A stretch of DNA of 64,000 nucleotides, from the NCBI GenBank assembly GCA_025362975.1, contig JANYES010000003.1:124001-188000 (forward strand). The letters run 5' to 3'. A program made the position numbers and the translations under genes. This document shows, piece by piece, positions 8,630 to 17,694 of this stretch. Position 1 is the stretch's first letter. Each line of letters begins with the position of its first letter. The DNA comes from Alphaproteobacteria bacterium (GTDB lineage: Bacteria > Pseudomonadota > Alphaproteobacteria > Rickettsiales > SXRF01). The notes beneath the pieces are model-generated. The model searched no databases and was not told the origin of the DNA. It worked only from the letters and a program-made list of their open reading frames with translations.

Positions 8630-9181
8630 GTGGCTAAAAGACTGCTGATATACGCTGTTGCTGCATGCGTGGCCTTTGCCACCGTCGGCTTGCCACAAGT
8701 ATCGCGGGCGGACGACCATAAGGAATATCTGGTCAAGGCGGCGTTTATCTACAACTTCGTGAAGTTCGTGGAATGGCCGGGGGCCAAGGCGATCAGCCAG
8801 CAGCCGAGGATAGATATCTGCGTGCTGGGCGAAAGCCAGATGATCAACGCCAAGGAAGTGTTTAAGGCGGCTTCGACCGAGAAGCAGACGTTGTCGCTGG
8901 TGCAGGAAAATAACCCGAAAAATATCGCGGCGCATTGCCATATCGTGTTTATCAGCCAGTCAGAAAGCGGAAGGCTGGCGGAGGTGCTTACTACGCTGAA
9001 AGGCCAGCCGGTGTTGACGGTGAGCGATATCAACAATTTCGCCGAGGATGGCGGGATGATCGGGTTTGTGGCCAACGATAATAAGGTCAAGGTCGAGGTA
9101 AACACGCATTCGGTGACGACGGCGGGCTTGCGCGTGGACGCGCAGCTGCTGGAAATCGCTGTCAGGGTGATCGACCGATGA
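8630..9181 (+). CDS. YfiR family periplasmic protein
   Basis: 183 residues starting at GTG 8630, three bases after the receptor stop. Signal peptide about 1-26 (GLPQVSRA|DD). The mature part has the YfiR/DUF4154 pattern: YLVKAAFIYNFVKFVEWPG near the start, ICVLGES, HIVFISQSESG, and VLTVSDINNFAEDGGMIGFV. In Pseudomonas YfiR is a periplasmic repressor of the diguanylate cyclase YfiN; in many bacteria it is linked, as here, to a TonB receptor and a sensor kinase. Inference: it relays an envelope or ligand signal to the kinase, whose gene overlaps it by four bases (ATGA). Confidence 0.92.
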   Translation: MAKRLLIYAVAACVAFATVGLPQVSRADDHKEYLVKAAFIYNFVKFVEWPGAKAISQQPRIDICVLGESQMINAKEVFKAASTEKQTLSLVQENNPKNIAAHCHIVFISQSESGRLAEVLTTLKGQPVLTVSDINNFAEDGGMIGFVANDNKVKVEVNTHSVTTAGLRVDAQLLEIAVRVIDR

Positions 9182-10716
9182 TGCTGCAATTCAACATTTT
9201 CAAAAACCTGTCGATCAAGCTGAGGCTGATTATCATCATTATGGCGGTGAGCTTTGTATCGGTTTTGCTGACGGCGTTTACGATTTCAGTGATCGGGCGG
9301 TATTCGATTCAGGGGAATCTGGAGCAGGAGCTTGCGGTATCGGCATCTATCGTGGGCGACCGCAACACGGCGGCGTTGCTGTTTAATGACGATAAGCAGG
9401 CGCAGGCCAATTTAAGCGTTTTCAGCGTGAACCAGAACATCGTCCAGGCATGCCTTTATAACCAGATGGGAACTTTGTTTGCGCGGTATGCGGGCAAGCG
9501 GTTTGAGAACGAGAAATGCCCGCTGGATTTGTCAGAGCGTTCGAACGTCACCGATAGCCGGATTGAGCTGATGATGCCGATTGTAAAAATGGGCGATAAG
9601 ATCGGATATATTTACATCGAATCGACGCTGGAACAGATTGCGGCGTATATCAAGAAGCAGATTTTAATTGCATGCACGGTGGCGGCGACGGCGCTACTGG
9701 TGTCGTATCTGCTTGCTATTAACATGCAGAAGACGATTTCCAAACCGATTTTGAGCCTTGCCGATACGGCGCGGCAGGTGTCGATTCGTAAGGATTTCGG
9801 GATTCGCGCGCCGCTGGTGGGCGATAAGGAAAAGGAATTCAATAACGAGCTGGTGACGTTGACTAGTTCGTTCAACGACATGTTAGCCGAGATCGGTGCG
9901 CGCGACCATCAGCTTAAACAGAAGAACACTGAGCTGGAACGCGCGAGGGACATTGCAGAAGGCGCGAACAGGGCGAAATCGCAGTTCTTGGCAAATATTT
10001 CGCACGAATTGCGCACGCCGCTGAATGCGATAATCGGGTTTTCTTCTATACTGATGAACCAGTTGTTCGGCTCGCTGGGGGACCAGAAATATCTTGAATA
10101 TTCTAAGGATATCAATGAGTCGGGCACGCATCTGCTGGATATTATCAATGACATTCTAGATCTGTCGAAAGCGGAAGCGGGCAAGCTGACGCTGCATTAT
10201 GAAGAGGTGCATATTGGCAAGGCGATTGGCAAATGTATTACGATACTTTCCGAGCGTGCGGATAAGGGCAAGGTGTCGATTATCACCAACATTCCGAAGA
10301 TGCTGCCGCTGCTGGTGGTGGACCGGTTGCGGTTTGTGCAGATTATGCTGAATATTATTTCCAATGCGGTCAAGTTCACGGAAGAAAAAGGCAGGGTGCA
10401 TATCAGTGTCGCCACGCGCACGGTGGATGATGAGGTGACGCATTTCGTGGTGACGGTGGAAGATACCGGCATCGGCATGGCCAAGGACGATATCGAGAAA
10501 GCATTCCAGAGCTTCGGGCAGATCGACAGCGGGCTGAACCGCAAATATGAAGGCACGGGGCTTGGGCTGCCGCTGACCAAGAAGCTGATGGATCTGCATT
10601 ACGGGGATATCCAGATCGAAAGCGAGATGGGCAAGGGCACCGTGGTGACGCTGGTGTTTCCGGCTTTACCGCCACTAGGCGTTGAATATGAGCCACCCAC
10701 TGAGCGTGGAGCGTAA
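9178..10716 (+). CDS. Sensor histidine kinase with CHASE8-like periplasmic domain
   Basis: 512 residues. A first membrane segment at about 15-40, then a periplasmic domain of the CHASE8 type (residues about 41-160, with ASIVGDRNTAALLFNDDKQA, the family's best-kept stretch), a second membrane segment about 163-183, a HAMP linker, a coiled coil, and the kinase core. The phospho-acceptor is His 276 in SHELRTPLNA; N box NIISNAVKFTEE, G1 box DTGIGM, F box and G2 GTGLGLPL are intact. There is no receiver domain and no response regulator gene next to it. CHASE8 domains also occur in YfiN, so pairing with YfiR is logical: YfiR probably contacts this periplasmic domain. Confidence 0.93.
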   Translation: MMLQFNIFKNLSIKLRLIIIIMAVSFVSVLLTAFTISVIGRYSIQGNLEQELAVSASIVGDRNTAALLFNDDKQAQANLSVFSVNQNIVQACLYNQMGTLFARYAGKRFENEKCPLDLSERSNVTDSRIELMMPIVKMGDKIGYIYIESTLEQIAAYIKKQILIACTVAATALLVSYLLAINMQKTISKPILSLADTARQVSIRKDFGIRAPLVGDKEKEFNNELVTLTSSFNDMLAEIGARDHQLKQKNTELERARDIAEGANRAKSQFLANISHELRTPLNAIIGFSSILMNQLFGSLGDQKYLEYSKDINESGTHLLDIINDILDLSKAEAGKLTLHYEEVHIGKAIGKCITILSERADKGKVSIITNIPKMLPLLVVDRLRFVQIMLNIISNAVKFTEEKGRVHISVATRTVDDEVTHFVVTVEDTGIGMAKDDIEKAFQSFGQIDSGLNRKYEGTGLGLPLTKKLMDLHYGDIQIESEMGKGTVVTLVFPALPPLGVEYEPPTERGA

Positions 10717-10813
10717 ATCCCCTGAAAGGACAGAAATTTCCTTGAGGTTAAACAGTTTATTAACTATTGCGGCCTAAAGTTGGGGTGTAATGAAATAATA
10801 GCAAGAGGCTCTC

Positions 10814-11272
10814 TTGAAACAGATTTATACAGATTCGATTTTGATGATTGAACGCCTTCACAGGCGCTTCCTCGACGTAATCAAAACCGAGCTAGATCGT
10901 CTGAAAATTGACGACATCAACAACGTCCAGACGCTTATCCTTTATAATATCAGCGCCGAACAGCTGACCATCGGTGAGTTGACCAACCGCGGGTATTACC
11001 TCGGTTCAAACGTGTCGTATAACGTCAAGAAGCTGGTGGAAAATACCTATCTGATGCAGGAACGCGCACCGCATGACAAACGCTCGACGCGCATTAAACT
11101 GTCCGAAAAGGGTTTGGACCTGTGCAAGAAAATTGATGAGTTGTATCAGCGCAATGTTGATAGCATCTCAAAGGAAATGTCGGCTGCGTCCTTGACTGAG
11201 CTTAATAACACGCTATCCCAGCTCGAACGTTTCTGGACGGACTACATCAATAACATTTATAAAATCAAATAA
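10814..11272 (+). CDS. ldtR: LdtR-type MarR family transcriptional regulator
   Basis: 152 residues. MarR-type winged helix with the stretch GYYLGSNVSYNVKKLVE, almost invariant in the alphaproteobacterial LdtR regulators, followed by the wing residues HDKRSTRIKLSEKG. In Liberibacter, LdtR activates an L,D-transpeptidase gene and osmotic tolerance. I keep the track-length start at TTG 10814, which has AAGAGG upstream; an internal ATG (MIERLH) would lose part of the dimerisation helix. The upstream 97 bases contain TTAA-N8-TTAA at 10748-10763, close to a CtrA-like spacing (which is N7), so CtrA control is only a weak possibility. No transpeptidase gene is nearby. Confidence 0.88.
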   Translation: MKQIYTDSILMIERLHRRFLDVIKTELDRLKIDDINNVQTLILYNISAEQLTIGELTNRGYYLGSNVSYNVKKLVENTYLMQERAPHDKRSTRIKLSEKGLDLCKKIDELYQRNVDSISKEMSAASLTELNNTLSQLERFWTDYINNIYKIK

Positions 11273-11316
11273 CTCTCAGTTTTAAGGAATCCCCGTGGGA
11301 ATAGTTGGCCTTTTCG

Positions 11317-13464
11317 TTATGCAAATAATTGCAGCAATCGCTGTAGCGACTTACCGCGCTCGGAAACAAGGTTCGGGTCAGCCTGCAAAAACTGGCTCGC
11401 GTCGGTCTTTGCGTGCTCCAGTAATTGATGGTGCTCCAGTAAATCCATAAAGATGAATTTGGGCAGGCCGCTTTGGCGGTGCCCAAGCAAATCCCCCCCT
11501 CCGCGTATCTGCAAATCCGCTTCGGCGATGTGAAAGCCGTCTTCGCTTTCGCGCAGAGTTTTGAGGCGTGCCTGCGAGATTTCGCTGGCGCGGTCGCTCG
11601 CTAGTAGGACGCAGAAGGACGGTTTGCTGCCACGGCCGACGCGGCCGCGCAATTGGTGGAGCTGGGAGAGGCCGAAGCGCTCGGCTTGTTCAATCACGAT
11701 AATGGTAGCGTCGCGCACGTCTACGCCTACTTCGACGACGGTGGTGGCGACGAGCAGGCGGGTTTCACCGCTGGCGAAGCGGCGCATTTCGATGTCGCGC
11801 TGGTCGTTTTTCATACGGCCGTGGACGAGGCCGACGATGGGGCCGAAGCGTTCCTTGAATTCGATGAAGCGGGTTTCGGCGGCGGCGATGTCGGATTCTG
11901 GGGTGATTTCGAGTTCGCCCTCGATAATTTTTTCTTCGATGAGCGGGCAGATCCAATAGATTTTTTCGCCCTTTTCGAGCACGTCTTTCATGCGCTCCAT
12001 GATGTCGTTATAGCGCGACAACGGGATGACGCGGGTGGTGATGGGCAGGCGCTCGGCGGGTTTTTCCTTGAGGGTGGAGGCGTCCATATCGCCGTAGAGT
12101 GTCATGGTGAGCGAGCGGGGGATGGGGGTGGCGGTCATGTGCAGCAGGTGGGGCGTGTTGCCTTTGTTAGTGAGAGCCATGCGCTGGGCGACGCCAAAGC
12201 GGTGTTGCTCGTCAATGACGACAAAGGCAAGCTGTTTGAATTGCACATGTTCCTGGAACAGGGCGTGGGTGCCGATAAGAATGGTGGTGGCACCGGTTGC
12301 GATGCCGTCGAGCACGGCTTCGCGGGCTTTGCCTTTAATGCTGCCGGTAAGCAAAGCTACATTGACGCCAAACGGCGCCGTGAGTTTGCGGATGGTTTCG
12401 TAGTGCTGCTGGGCGATGATTTCGGTGGGGATCATGAGGGCGGATTGCAGACCTTGCTCGGCGACGCGTAGCATTGCCAATAGCGCGATAATAGTTTTGC
12501 CGCTGCCGACGTCGCCTTGCAACAGACGGCCCATGCGCTTGCCGGATTGCATGTCAGTATGGATTTCGGCGAGGACTTCGTACTGGCCGCCCGTGAGTTT
12601 GAATGGAAGCGTTTCGATCAATTGTTGCGTGAGCTTGCCGGTGCCTTTGATGATCTCGCCGGTTTGCTGGTGTTTATTGCGACGCAGCATGGCGAGGTGG
12701 AGTTGGTTGGCGAGCATTTCGTCATATGCCAAACGGCTGCGGGCAGGGGAAAGCGGGGAGAGTTCGTCTTCGCATTGAGGGTGATGGGCGGTTTGCAGCG
12801 CCGTTTTCCAGTCTGGCCATTTATTGTGCTGTATCCATTCAGTGGCGATCCATTCGGGTAGGGCAGGGAGTTTTTCGATGGCCGTGTCGACGTATTTGCC
12901 GATGCGCTTGGAGCTGAGGCCGATGGTAAGCGGGTAAACGGCTTCGGGTTTTTTGACGTCTTCATATTTATCGACGGTGGCGATGATGTCGGGATGCGTC
13001 ATCTGGAGGTGGTGGTCGAAATGCTCTAAGCGCCCGCTGATAACGCGCTCGCCGCCGATGGGCAGGTTTTGTTTGATGTATTCGCCCGAGGCGTTGAAGA
13101 AGACAAGGGTGATGTGGCCGGTGTCGTTGGAGCAGCTCACCTTATAAGGGCGTTTGCCGCGATAGCCAGTGGGGGCGTGGTGGGCGTCGATGCGCACTAT
13201 GAAGGTGCCGACGACGCCGTCCGGGGCTTCCAGCAGTGGGCAGGTGAACTCGCGGTTGACGATATTGATGGGAACATGGAACAATAGGTCGCGGATGATA
13301 GGCAGGCCGCCGCCGGACTGCGCCGTGGCGGCCGGAAGCAGGCGCACGAGTGCCTGCGCGGTGGCGTCGCCTAGCCCCTTAATCCGCGTAACCGGCGAAA
13401 ATAGGTAGAAAAGCGACTCATCGCGCATCGGCGGGCTATCGGTTTGGTGATCGATATTGACCAT
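11317..13464 (-). CDS. recG: ATP-dependent DNA helicase RecG
   Basis: RecG reverses stalled forks and branch-migrates Holliday junctions. The 715-residue protein has the N-terminal wedge/OB domain, the helicase core with Walker A GDVGSGKT, the motif II DEQHRFG typical of RecG (DEQH), TATPIPRSL (motif III), and the C-terminal helicase half with QLRGRVGRGSKPSFC, the RecG/Mfd TRG-like region. Length fits the family. Start ATG 13464 is kept; Met 13 (MRDESLFYLF) is an equally good start. Convergent with the LdtR-type regulator, divergent from trpG with 57 bases between. Confidence 0.96.
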   Translation of the reverse strand: MVNIDHQTDSPPMRDESLFYLFSPVTRIKGLGDATAQALVRLLPAATAQSGGGLPIIRDLLFHVPINIVNREFTCPLLEAPDGVVGTFIVRIDAHHAPTGYRGKRPYKVSCSNDTGHITLVFFNASGEYIKQNLPIGGERVISGRLEHFDHHLQMTHPDIIATVDKYEDVKKPEAVYPLTIGLSSKRIGKYVDTAIEKLPALPEWIATEWIQHNKWPDWKTALQTAHHPQCEDELSPLSPARSRLAYDEMLANQLHLAMLRRNKHQQTGEIIKGTGKLTQQLIETLPFKLTGGQYEVLAEIHTDMQSGKRMGRLLQGDVGSGKTIIALLAMLRVAEQGLQSALMIPTEIIAQQHYETIRKLTAPFGVNVALLTGSIKGKAREAVLDGIATGATTILIGTHALFQEHVQFKQLAFVVIDEQHRFGVAQRMALTNKGNTPHLLHMTATPIPRSLTMTLYGDMDASTLKEKPAERLPITTRVIPLSRYNDIMERMKDVLEKGEKIYWICPLIEEKIIEGELEITPESDIAAAETRFIEFKERFGPIVGLVHGRMKNDQRDIEMRRFASGETRLLVATTVVEVGVDVRDATIIVIEQAERFGLSQLHQLRGRVGRGSKPSFCVLLASDRASEISQARLKTLRESEDGFHIAEADLQIRGGGDLLGHRQSGLPKFIFMDLLEHHQLLEHAKTDASQFLQADPNLVSERGKSLQRLLQLFA

Positions 13465-13521
13465 ATAGGATAATCGCTATAGTTTCCCCTCAAACCATAT
13501 GCATAACAGCTTCTTCTGGCT

Positions 13522-14094
13522 ATGAAAATCGTCTTACTCGATAACTACGACAGCTTTACCTATAACCTCCTGCATTATATTGGCGAATTGGGGGCTGAGG
13601 TTGGCGTGTACCGCAACGACAAGATTTCGGTAGATGAACTCGCCGCAATGCAGCCGGACGGCATCGTTATTTCGCCGGGGCCGGGAACGCCGCAGCAATC
13701 GGGCATTTGCCTCGATGCGATCAAACAGCTTTCAGGGAAAATTCCGATTTTCGGTGTGTGCCTCGGTCAGCAGGCGATTGGCGAGGCATTTGGCGGCAAT
13801 GTGGTGCGTGCGCCGATGCCGATGCATGGCAAGGTCAGCGAGATCTATCATGAGGGGCGCACGGTATTCAAAGGGCTGCCCATTCCGTTTAAGGCGACGC
13901 GTTATCATTCGCTGATCGTGGATCGTGGCTCGCTGCCGGATTCGCTGGAAATTACCGCGATTACGGCGGATGACGGGCTGATCATGGGCCTGTCGCACAA
14001 GGAGCATAATACGCACGGCGTGCAGTTCCACCCGGAGAGTATCGCTTCCGAGTATGGGCACGAGATTATCCGAAACTTTCTCAATACGCTGTAA
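13522..14094 (+). CDS. trpG: Anthranilate synthase glutamine amidotransferase subunit (TrpG/PabA)
   Basis: A class I glutamine amidotransferase of 190 residues that supplies ammonia to TrpE (or PabB). The catalytic triad is complete: Cys 80 in FGVCLGQQ, His 170 and Glu 172 in QFHPES. The oxyanion motif SPGPGTP is at about 51-57. It starts the trpG-trpD-trpC run, with three bases before trpD. No trpE lies beside it, so the synthase large subunit must be encoded elsewhere, and the gene may serve both tryptophan and folate synthesis. Confidence 0.95.
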   Translation: MKIVLLDNYDSFTYNLLHYIGELGAEVGVYRNDKISVDELAAMQPDGIVISPGPGTPQQSGICLDAIKQLSGKIPIFGVCLGQQAIGEAFGGNVVRAPMPMHGKVSEIYHEGRTVFKGLPIPFKATRYHSLIVDRGSLPDSLEITAITADDGLIMGLSHKEHNTHGVQFHPESIASEYGHEIIRNFLNTL

Positions 14095-14096
14095 GC

Positions 14097-15122
14097 ATGT
14101 CTGACCACATCATGCATCACATTCTTGCGTTGCTCGCTGACGGTAAGGATTTGCCGCATGATACGGCGGTGCGTGGGTTTCAGATAATTATGAATGGCGG
14201 CGCGACGCCAGCACAAATGGGCGCATTCCTGATGGGGCTGCGCACCAAAGGTGAAACGGTGGATGAAATCGCCGCCGGTGTGGTGGCCATGCTGGCGAAG
14301 GCGAAGCAGTTTAAGGCTCCGGCGGGGGCTATCGATACCTGTGGCACCGGCGGGGACGCGAAAGGCACGTATAATATTTCGACGGCGGTGGCGTTTGTGC
14401 TCGCGGCGTGCGGCGTGCCGGTGGCTAAGCATGGAAACCGTTCGGTGTCGTCGCTTTCCGGCTCGGCAGATGTGCTGGCGATGCTGGGTGTGAAGGTGGA
14501 TGCGGAGCTGGAAATAGTGGAGCGTTGCCTCAAAGAATGCGGGATTTGTTTTATCATGGCGCCGAAGTTTCATCCGGCGATCCGCCATGTGGCACCGGTA
14601 CGGCAGGAGCTGGGGTTACGCACGATTTTTAATTTGCTTGGGCCGCTTTCGAATCCTTCTTCGCCAGATTATCAGTTGATGGGGGTGTATTCGGATGCGC
14701 TGGTGGAGCCGTTGGCGCATGTGTTGAAACAGGTGGGCACGAAGGCGGCGTGGGTGGTGCATGGGCATGACGGGCTGGATGAGTTGTCGATCTCGGGGCC
14801 GTCGATGGTGGCGCAGCTTTGGGATGGGGATGTGAGCCTGTTTGAAGTATCGCCGGAAGATGCGGGGTTGAAGCGCCGGGCGCTGGATGAGATTCGCGGC
14901 GGTGATGCGCTGCATAATTCTAAGGCGATGACGGAGGCCTTGTCGGGCATGGAATGCGCTTACCGCGATGCGGTGCTTTATAACGCGGCGGCGGGTTTGC
15001 TGATTGCGGGCAAGGTGGCGAATCTGGTGGACGGGGTGGCGATGGCTAAGGAAGCGATTGATTCCGGGCGCGCTTACACTGTGGTGAAGAAACTGGCGGA
15101 AGTGAGTTATCAGCGGCCATGA
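14097..15122 (+). CDS. trpD: Anthranilate phosphoribosyltransferase
   Basis: TrpD joins anthranilate to phosphoribosyl pyrophosphate, the second step of tryptophan synthesis. 341 residues, normal length. The PRPP-binding Gly-rich loop [17 protein letters not shown] and the [17 protein letters not shown] block are intact, as are the anthranilate-site residues in [34 protein letters not shown]. Second gene of the trpGDC operon; its stop overlaps the trpC start (ATGA). Confidence 0.97.
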   Translation: MSDHIMHHILALLADGKDLPHDTAVRGFQIIMNGGATPAQMGAFLMGLRTKGETVDEIAAGVVAMLAKAKQFKAPAGAIDTCGTGGDAKGTYNISTAVAFVLAACGVPVAKHGNRSVSSLSGSADVLAMLGVKVDAELEIVERCLKECGICFIMAPKFHPAIRHVAPVRQELGLRTIFNLLGPLSNPSSPDYQLMGVYSDALVEPLAHVLKQVGTKAAWVVHGHDGLDELSISGPSMVAQLWDGDVSLFEVSPEDAGLKRRALDEIRGGDALHNSKAMTEALSGMECAYRDAVLYNAAAGLLIAGKVANLVDGVAMAKEAIDSGRAYTVVKKLAEVSYQRP

Positions 15123-15919
15123 GCGATGTGTTAGCAGAGATTTGCGATGTGAAACGCGAGTACATTAAGGAACGCAAAGCGGCGATGCCGGAGCGGTTCC
15201 TGATGCAGGTGTTGCAGCATGGCGATGCGCCGCGCGGGTTTAAGCGCGCACTGGAAGCAAAAATTGCGAGCGGCGGGTTTGGGTTGATTGCGGAAGTGAA
15301 AAAGGCGTCGCCGAGCAAGGGCGTGATTCGCGCAGATTTCGATCCGGTGGTGCTGGCGAAGGCGTATCAGGAGGGCGGCGCGGCGTGCCTTTCTGTATTG
15401 ACGGATATGCCGTATTTCCAAGGGCACGACAGCTACCTGATGGCGGCGAGACAGGCAGTGACGCTGCCGGTGCTGCGCAAGGATTTCATGTTGGATATGT
15501 ATCAGGTGCTGGAAGCGCGCGCGCTGGGGGCGGATTGTATTTTGTTGATAATGGCGGCGCTGAGTGACGAGCAGGCGACGGAGCTGGAAGCCGGGGCATT
15601 TGAGTTAGGCATGGATGTGCTGGTGGAAGTGCATGACGAGGAAGAGCTGGAACGCGCGCTAAAAGTGCTGAAATCGACGCTGATCGGGGTGAACAACCGA
15701 AGCCTTAAAACGCTGAAAGTGGACCTAGCGACCTCGGAGCGATTGTCGGAATTGATGCCGGAGGGGGTCTTAAGCGTCTGTGAGAGCGGGATTGGGGCGC
15801 ATTCGGACCTGCTGCGCATGCAAAAATGTGGGATTTCGTGCTTCCTTGTCGGCGAGTCGCTGATGCGCGAAACGGATGTTAAGGCGGCTACTAAGCGATT
15901 GCTTGGGGCTGAAAAATAA
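15119..15919 (+). CDS. trpC: Indole-3-glycerol phosphate synthase
   Basis: TrpC closes the indole ring from 1-(2-carboxyphenylamino)-1-deoxyribulose 5-phosphate. The 266-residue TIM barrel has [15 protein letters not shown] (catalytic Lys), [62 protein letters not shown], and [13 protein letters not shown], which together form a full active site. Third gene of the trpGDC run, four-base overlap with trpD. The 89 bases after it, before the tRNA, hold a T-rich stretch and a CCTTGG/CCAAGG inverted repeat (15983-16001). Confidence 0.97.
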   Translation: MSDVLAEICDVKREYIKERKAAMPERFLMQVLQHGDAPRGFKRALEAKIASGGFGLIAEVKKASPSKGVIRADFDPVVLAKAYQEGGAACLSVLTDMPYFQGHDSYLMAARQAVTLPVLRKDFMLDMYQVLEARALGADCILLIMAALSDEQATELEAGAFELGMDVLVEVHDEEELERALKVLKSTLIGVNNRSLKTLKVDLATSERLSELMPEGVLSVCESGIGAHSDLLRMQKCGISCFLVGESLMRETDVKAATKRLLGAEK

Positions 15920-16008
15920 GCCGTTTGCGGGTTTTTGCATTTTGCCCTTGTTTTTTTGAGATTTTTTGGTACGTTTCCGCCTCCTTGGACATGCGCCAAG
16001 GTCCTTGT

Positions 16009-16085
16009 GCACCCGTAGCTCAGCTGGATAGAGCATCAGACTACGAATCTGAGGGTCGGGCGTTCGAATCGCTCCGGGTGCACCA
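16009..16085 (+). tRNA. tRNA-Arg (anticodon ACG)
   Basis: A 77-base tRNA with the CCA end encoded. Acceptor GCACCCG pairs with CGGGTGC; the D arm has AGCTCAGCTGGATAGAGC; the anticodon stem CAGAC/CTGAG region holds loop residues with ACG in the decoding position; the T arm contains GTTCGAATC. ACG is the usual A34-edited tRNA-Arg. tRNA-Arg genes are common phage attachment sites and a phage-like cassette follows, but I found no repeat of its 3' end downstream. Confidence 0.95.
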
Positions 16086-16105
16086 CTTCTTCTAAAGTCA
16101 TTATC

Positions 16106-17185
16106 ATGGCCCAGAATCCTGAAAGATACGAAGTATTAGACGGGATGCGCGGGATCGCCGCGATTGCGGTGATGATCGGGCATTACACGATGGGGTATAA
16201 TTTTCATCTGTTCGACCGCTCGGGGCTGGCGGTGGATTTGTTTTTCATTCTCAGCGGTTTTGTTATTTGTCATTCGTACAGCGAGAAGCTGACGAGCGGG
16301 CGCATTTCATTTTCGCAGTTTGTGAAGCGCCGGGTGATTCGTTTGTATCCGATGTTTTTTATGGGGCTTGCGATTGGTGCGGGCGGAATGGTGATGCTCG
16401 CGCAGGCGGGAAAGATGGATTATTCCATTTCCGAAATTGTCATCAGCAGCGCGTATAATATTTTGTTCCTGCCGTATTTTAATTATGTCGGTGGCGGGCC
16501 GATTTTTCCGGCGAACGGGCCGTCGTGGAGCTTGTTTTTTGAGCTGATGGTGAATTTGTTCTGCCTTGTGCTGTTTAAGCTTAACAATCGCAATTTATTG
16601 CGGATTATTACGATTGCGTTCGGCATGTATATTTTTGATGCGGCGTTTTTTGCTTATCGCAGCGGCGAGGCGGGGTTGCTCGGCGGCGGGGCGGAGACGC
16701 GTAGTATTATTGGCGGCGTCATCCGCGTGACGTATGGGTTTACGCTTGGAATTTTGCTATATCGCTTTGCTCAGGATGGGCGCGGGATGGCGAAGGTGAA
16801 GCGCATTGATGCGTTCCTTGGCGACAGGCCGATGGTGATGTATGCGATCCTGGTGCTGGCGTTCTTGTTCCCGACGAAAATCTGGGGGATTTATAACCTG
16901 TTCTTTATGGCGCTGATGGCGCCGTTTCTGGTGCTGGTGGGGTCGAAGACGAAGTGCCATAGCGCGGCCAGCGTGAATGTGGCGCGGGTGCTGGGGTGGT
17001 TGTCGTATCCGATTTACTGCCTGCATGTGCCGGTGATTATCGTGACCGAAATGCTATGCCAGAGGCTCCATTACAGCGACTTGCTGATGCGCGTGGCGGC
17101 GATCGGGTTAACGTTGGTATTGTCAGTGGTGCTGACCAAATTTGTGGAAGAACCGGTGCGCCGCCAGCTTTCTAAATTCGCCTGA
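16106..17185 (+). CDS. Acyltransferase 3 family membrane protein (OafA/YrhL-like)
   Basis: 359 residues, about ten membrane segments. The N-terminus has YEVLDGMRGIAAIAVMIGHY (the R and H of the acyltransferase-3 active site), then LAVDLFFILSGFVICHSY, and SGRISFSQFVKRRVIRLYPMF, the family's signature. Such enzymes O-acetylate lipopolysaccharide, exopolysaccharide or peptidoglycan sugars at the inner membrane. It starts 20 bases after tRNA-Arg and is followed by phage-like virion genes, so it may be a serotype-converting phage gene; it may equally be a host gene. The other three acyltransferases of this window sit in the exopolysaccharide locus. Confidence 0.92.
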   Translation: MAQNPERYEVLDGMRGIAAIAVMIGHYTMGYNFHLFDRSGLAVDLFFILSGFVICHSYSEKLTSGRISFSQFVKRRVIRLYPMFFMGLAIGAGGMVMLAQAGKMDYSISEIVISSAYNILFLPYFNYVGGGPIFPANGPSWSLFFELMVNLFCLVLFKLNNRNLLRIITIAFGMYIFDAAFFAYRSGEAGLLGGGAETRSIIGGVIRVTYGFTLGILLYRFAQDGRGMAKVKRIDAFLGDRPMVMYAILVLAFLFPTKIWGIYNLFFMALMAPFLVLVGSKTKCHSAASVNVARVLGWLSYPIYCLHVPVIIVTEMLCQRLHYSDLLMRVAAIGLTLVLSVVLTKFVEEPVRRQLSKFA

Positions 17186-17265
17186 AATCCAGGTAAAACA
17201 TACGCTTTACGCCGAATTCACTGGTGCTGTATCCATTGCATTTAGCCCCTTCCGGGGCGTGGGGT

Positions 17266-17314
17266 GTGGATATAATTTTCTATTAGAACGCGCAGATTAT
17301 TAGAAAATATCCAC
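17266..17314 (+). repeat. Long imperfect inverted repeat, possible operator of the phage-like cassette
   Basis: GTGGATATAATTTTCTA (17266-17282) and TAGAAAATATCCAC (17301-17314) are inverted copies apart from a three-base bulge, with an 18-base spacer. The left arm contains TATAAT (17271-17276), a perfect -10 hexamer, so a repressor bound to the arms would cover the promoter. It lies 18 bases before the 17332 start. A leader hairpin is the other reading. A shorter GCCCC-TTCC-GGGGC hairpin sits at 17245-17258. Confidence 0.5.
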
Positions 17315-17331
17315 TGACAGAAAGGGCATTT

Positions 17332-17694
17332 ATGCCAACATCACAGCAATTTCCACCGATCGATAGTTACGATATTACGGCCCTGATTTCCTCGGGCACC
17401 AATAGCAGTCAGGCCATCGACCTTGCGGGCAACGCGCTTTGCGGATTGTTCATGCCAGCGGCTTTTACCGGGGCTATTATTAAAATTACCGCAGCGACCT
17501 CGAGCGCTGGCACCTATGCCATTGTGCAAAAAGATGAAGTCGGCGGCGGCGATTACGCCATTACGGCGACCGTCGGGAAATTTATTCCTATCAGCAATCT
17601 TGGTCTGTTGGCGGGGGTGCGCTTTATTACGCTGGTGAGCAGCTCTAATGAAGCGGCGGACCGCCCGATCACGCTTGCGGTGAGGCCGGTATGA
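17332..17694 (+). CDS. Phage-like virion protein, cassette gene 1
   Basis: 120 residues, AAAGGG five bases before the ATG. It lacks a signal peptide. Composition is that of virion proteins: many Thr, Ser, Ala and Gly, no Cys beyond one, and repeated short beta strands. The part ALCGLFMPAAFTGAIIKITAA resembles phage proteins with a conserved MPAAWTAA-type stretch that I know from tail or head accessory genes, and the end SSSNEAADRPITLAVRPV resembles their C-terminus. I call it a phage-like structural protein, subunit unknown. Overlaps the next small gene by four bases (ATGA). Confidence 0.75.
   Translation: MPTSQQFPPIDSYDITALISSGTNSSQAIDLAGNALCGLFMPAAFTGAIIKITAATSSAGTYAIVQKDEVGGGDYAITATVGKFIPISNLGLLAGVRFITLVSSSNEAADRPITLAVRPV

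Noticed and set aside
10748-10763. CtrA-type box TTAA-N-TTAA upstream of the LdtR-type gene
   Set aside because: Spacing is eight, not seven, and such AT-rich pairs are common by chance.
11653-12471. 272-codon forward frame
   Set aside because: Antisense shadow of recG, Gly/Asp-rich without any domain.
17245-17258. GCCCC-TTCC-GGGGC hairpin as terminator of the acyltransferase
   Set aside because: No T run follows; kept only as a minor note beside the inverted repeat.
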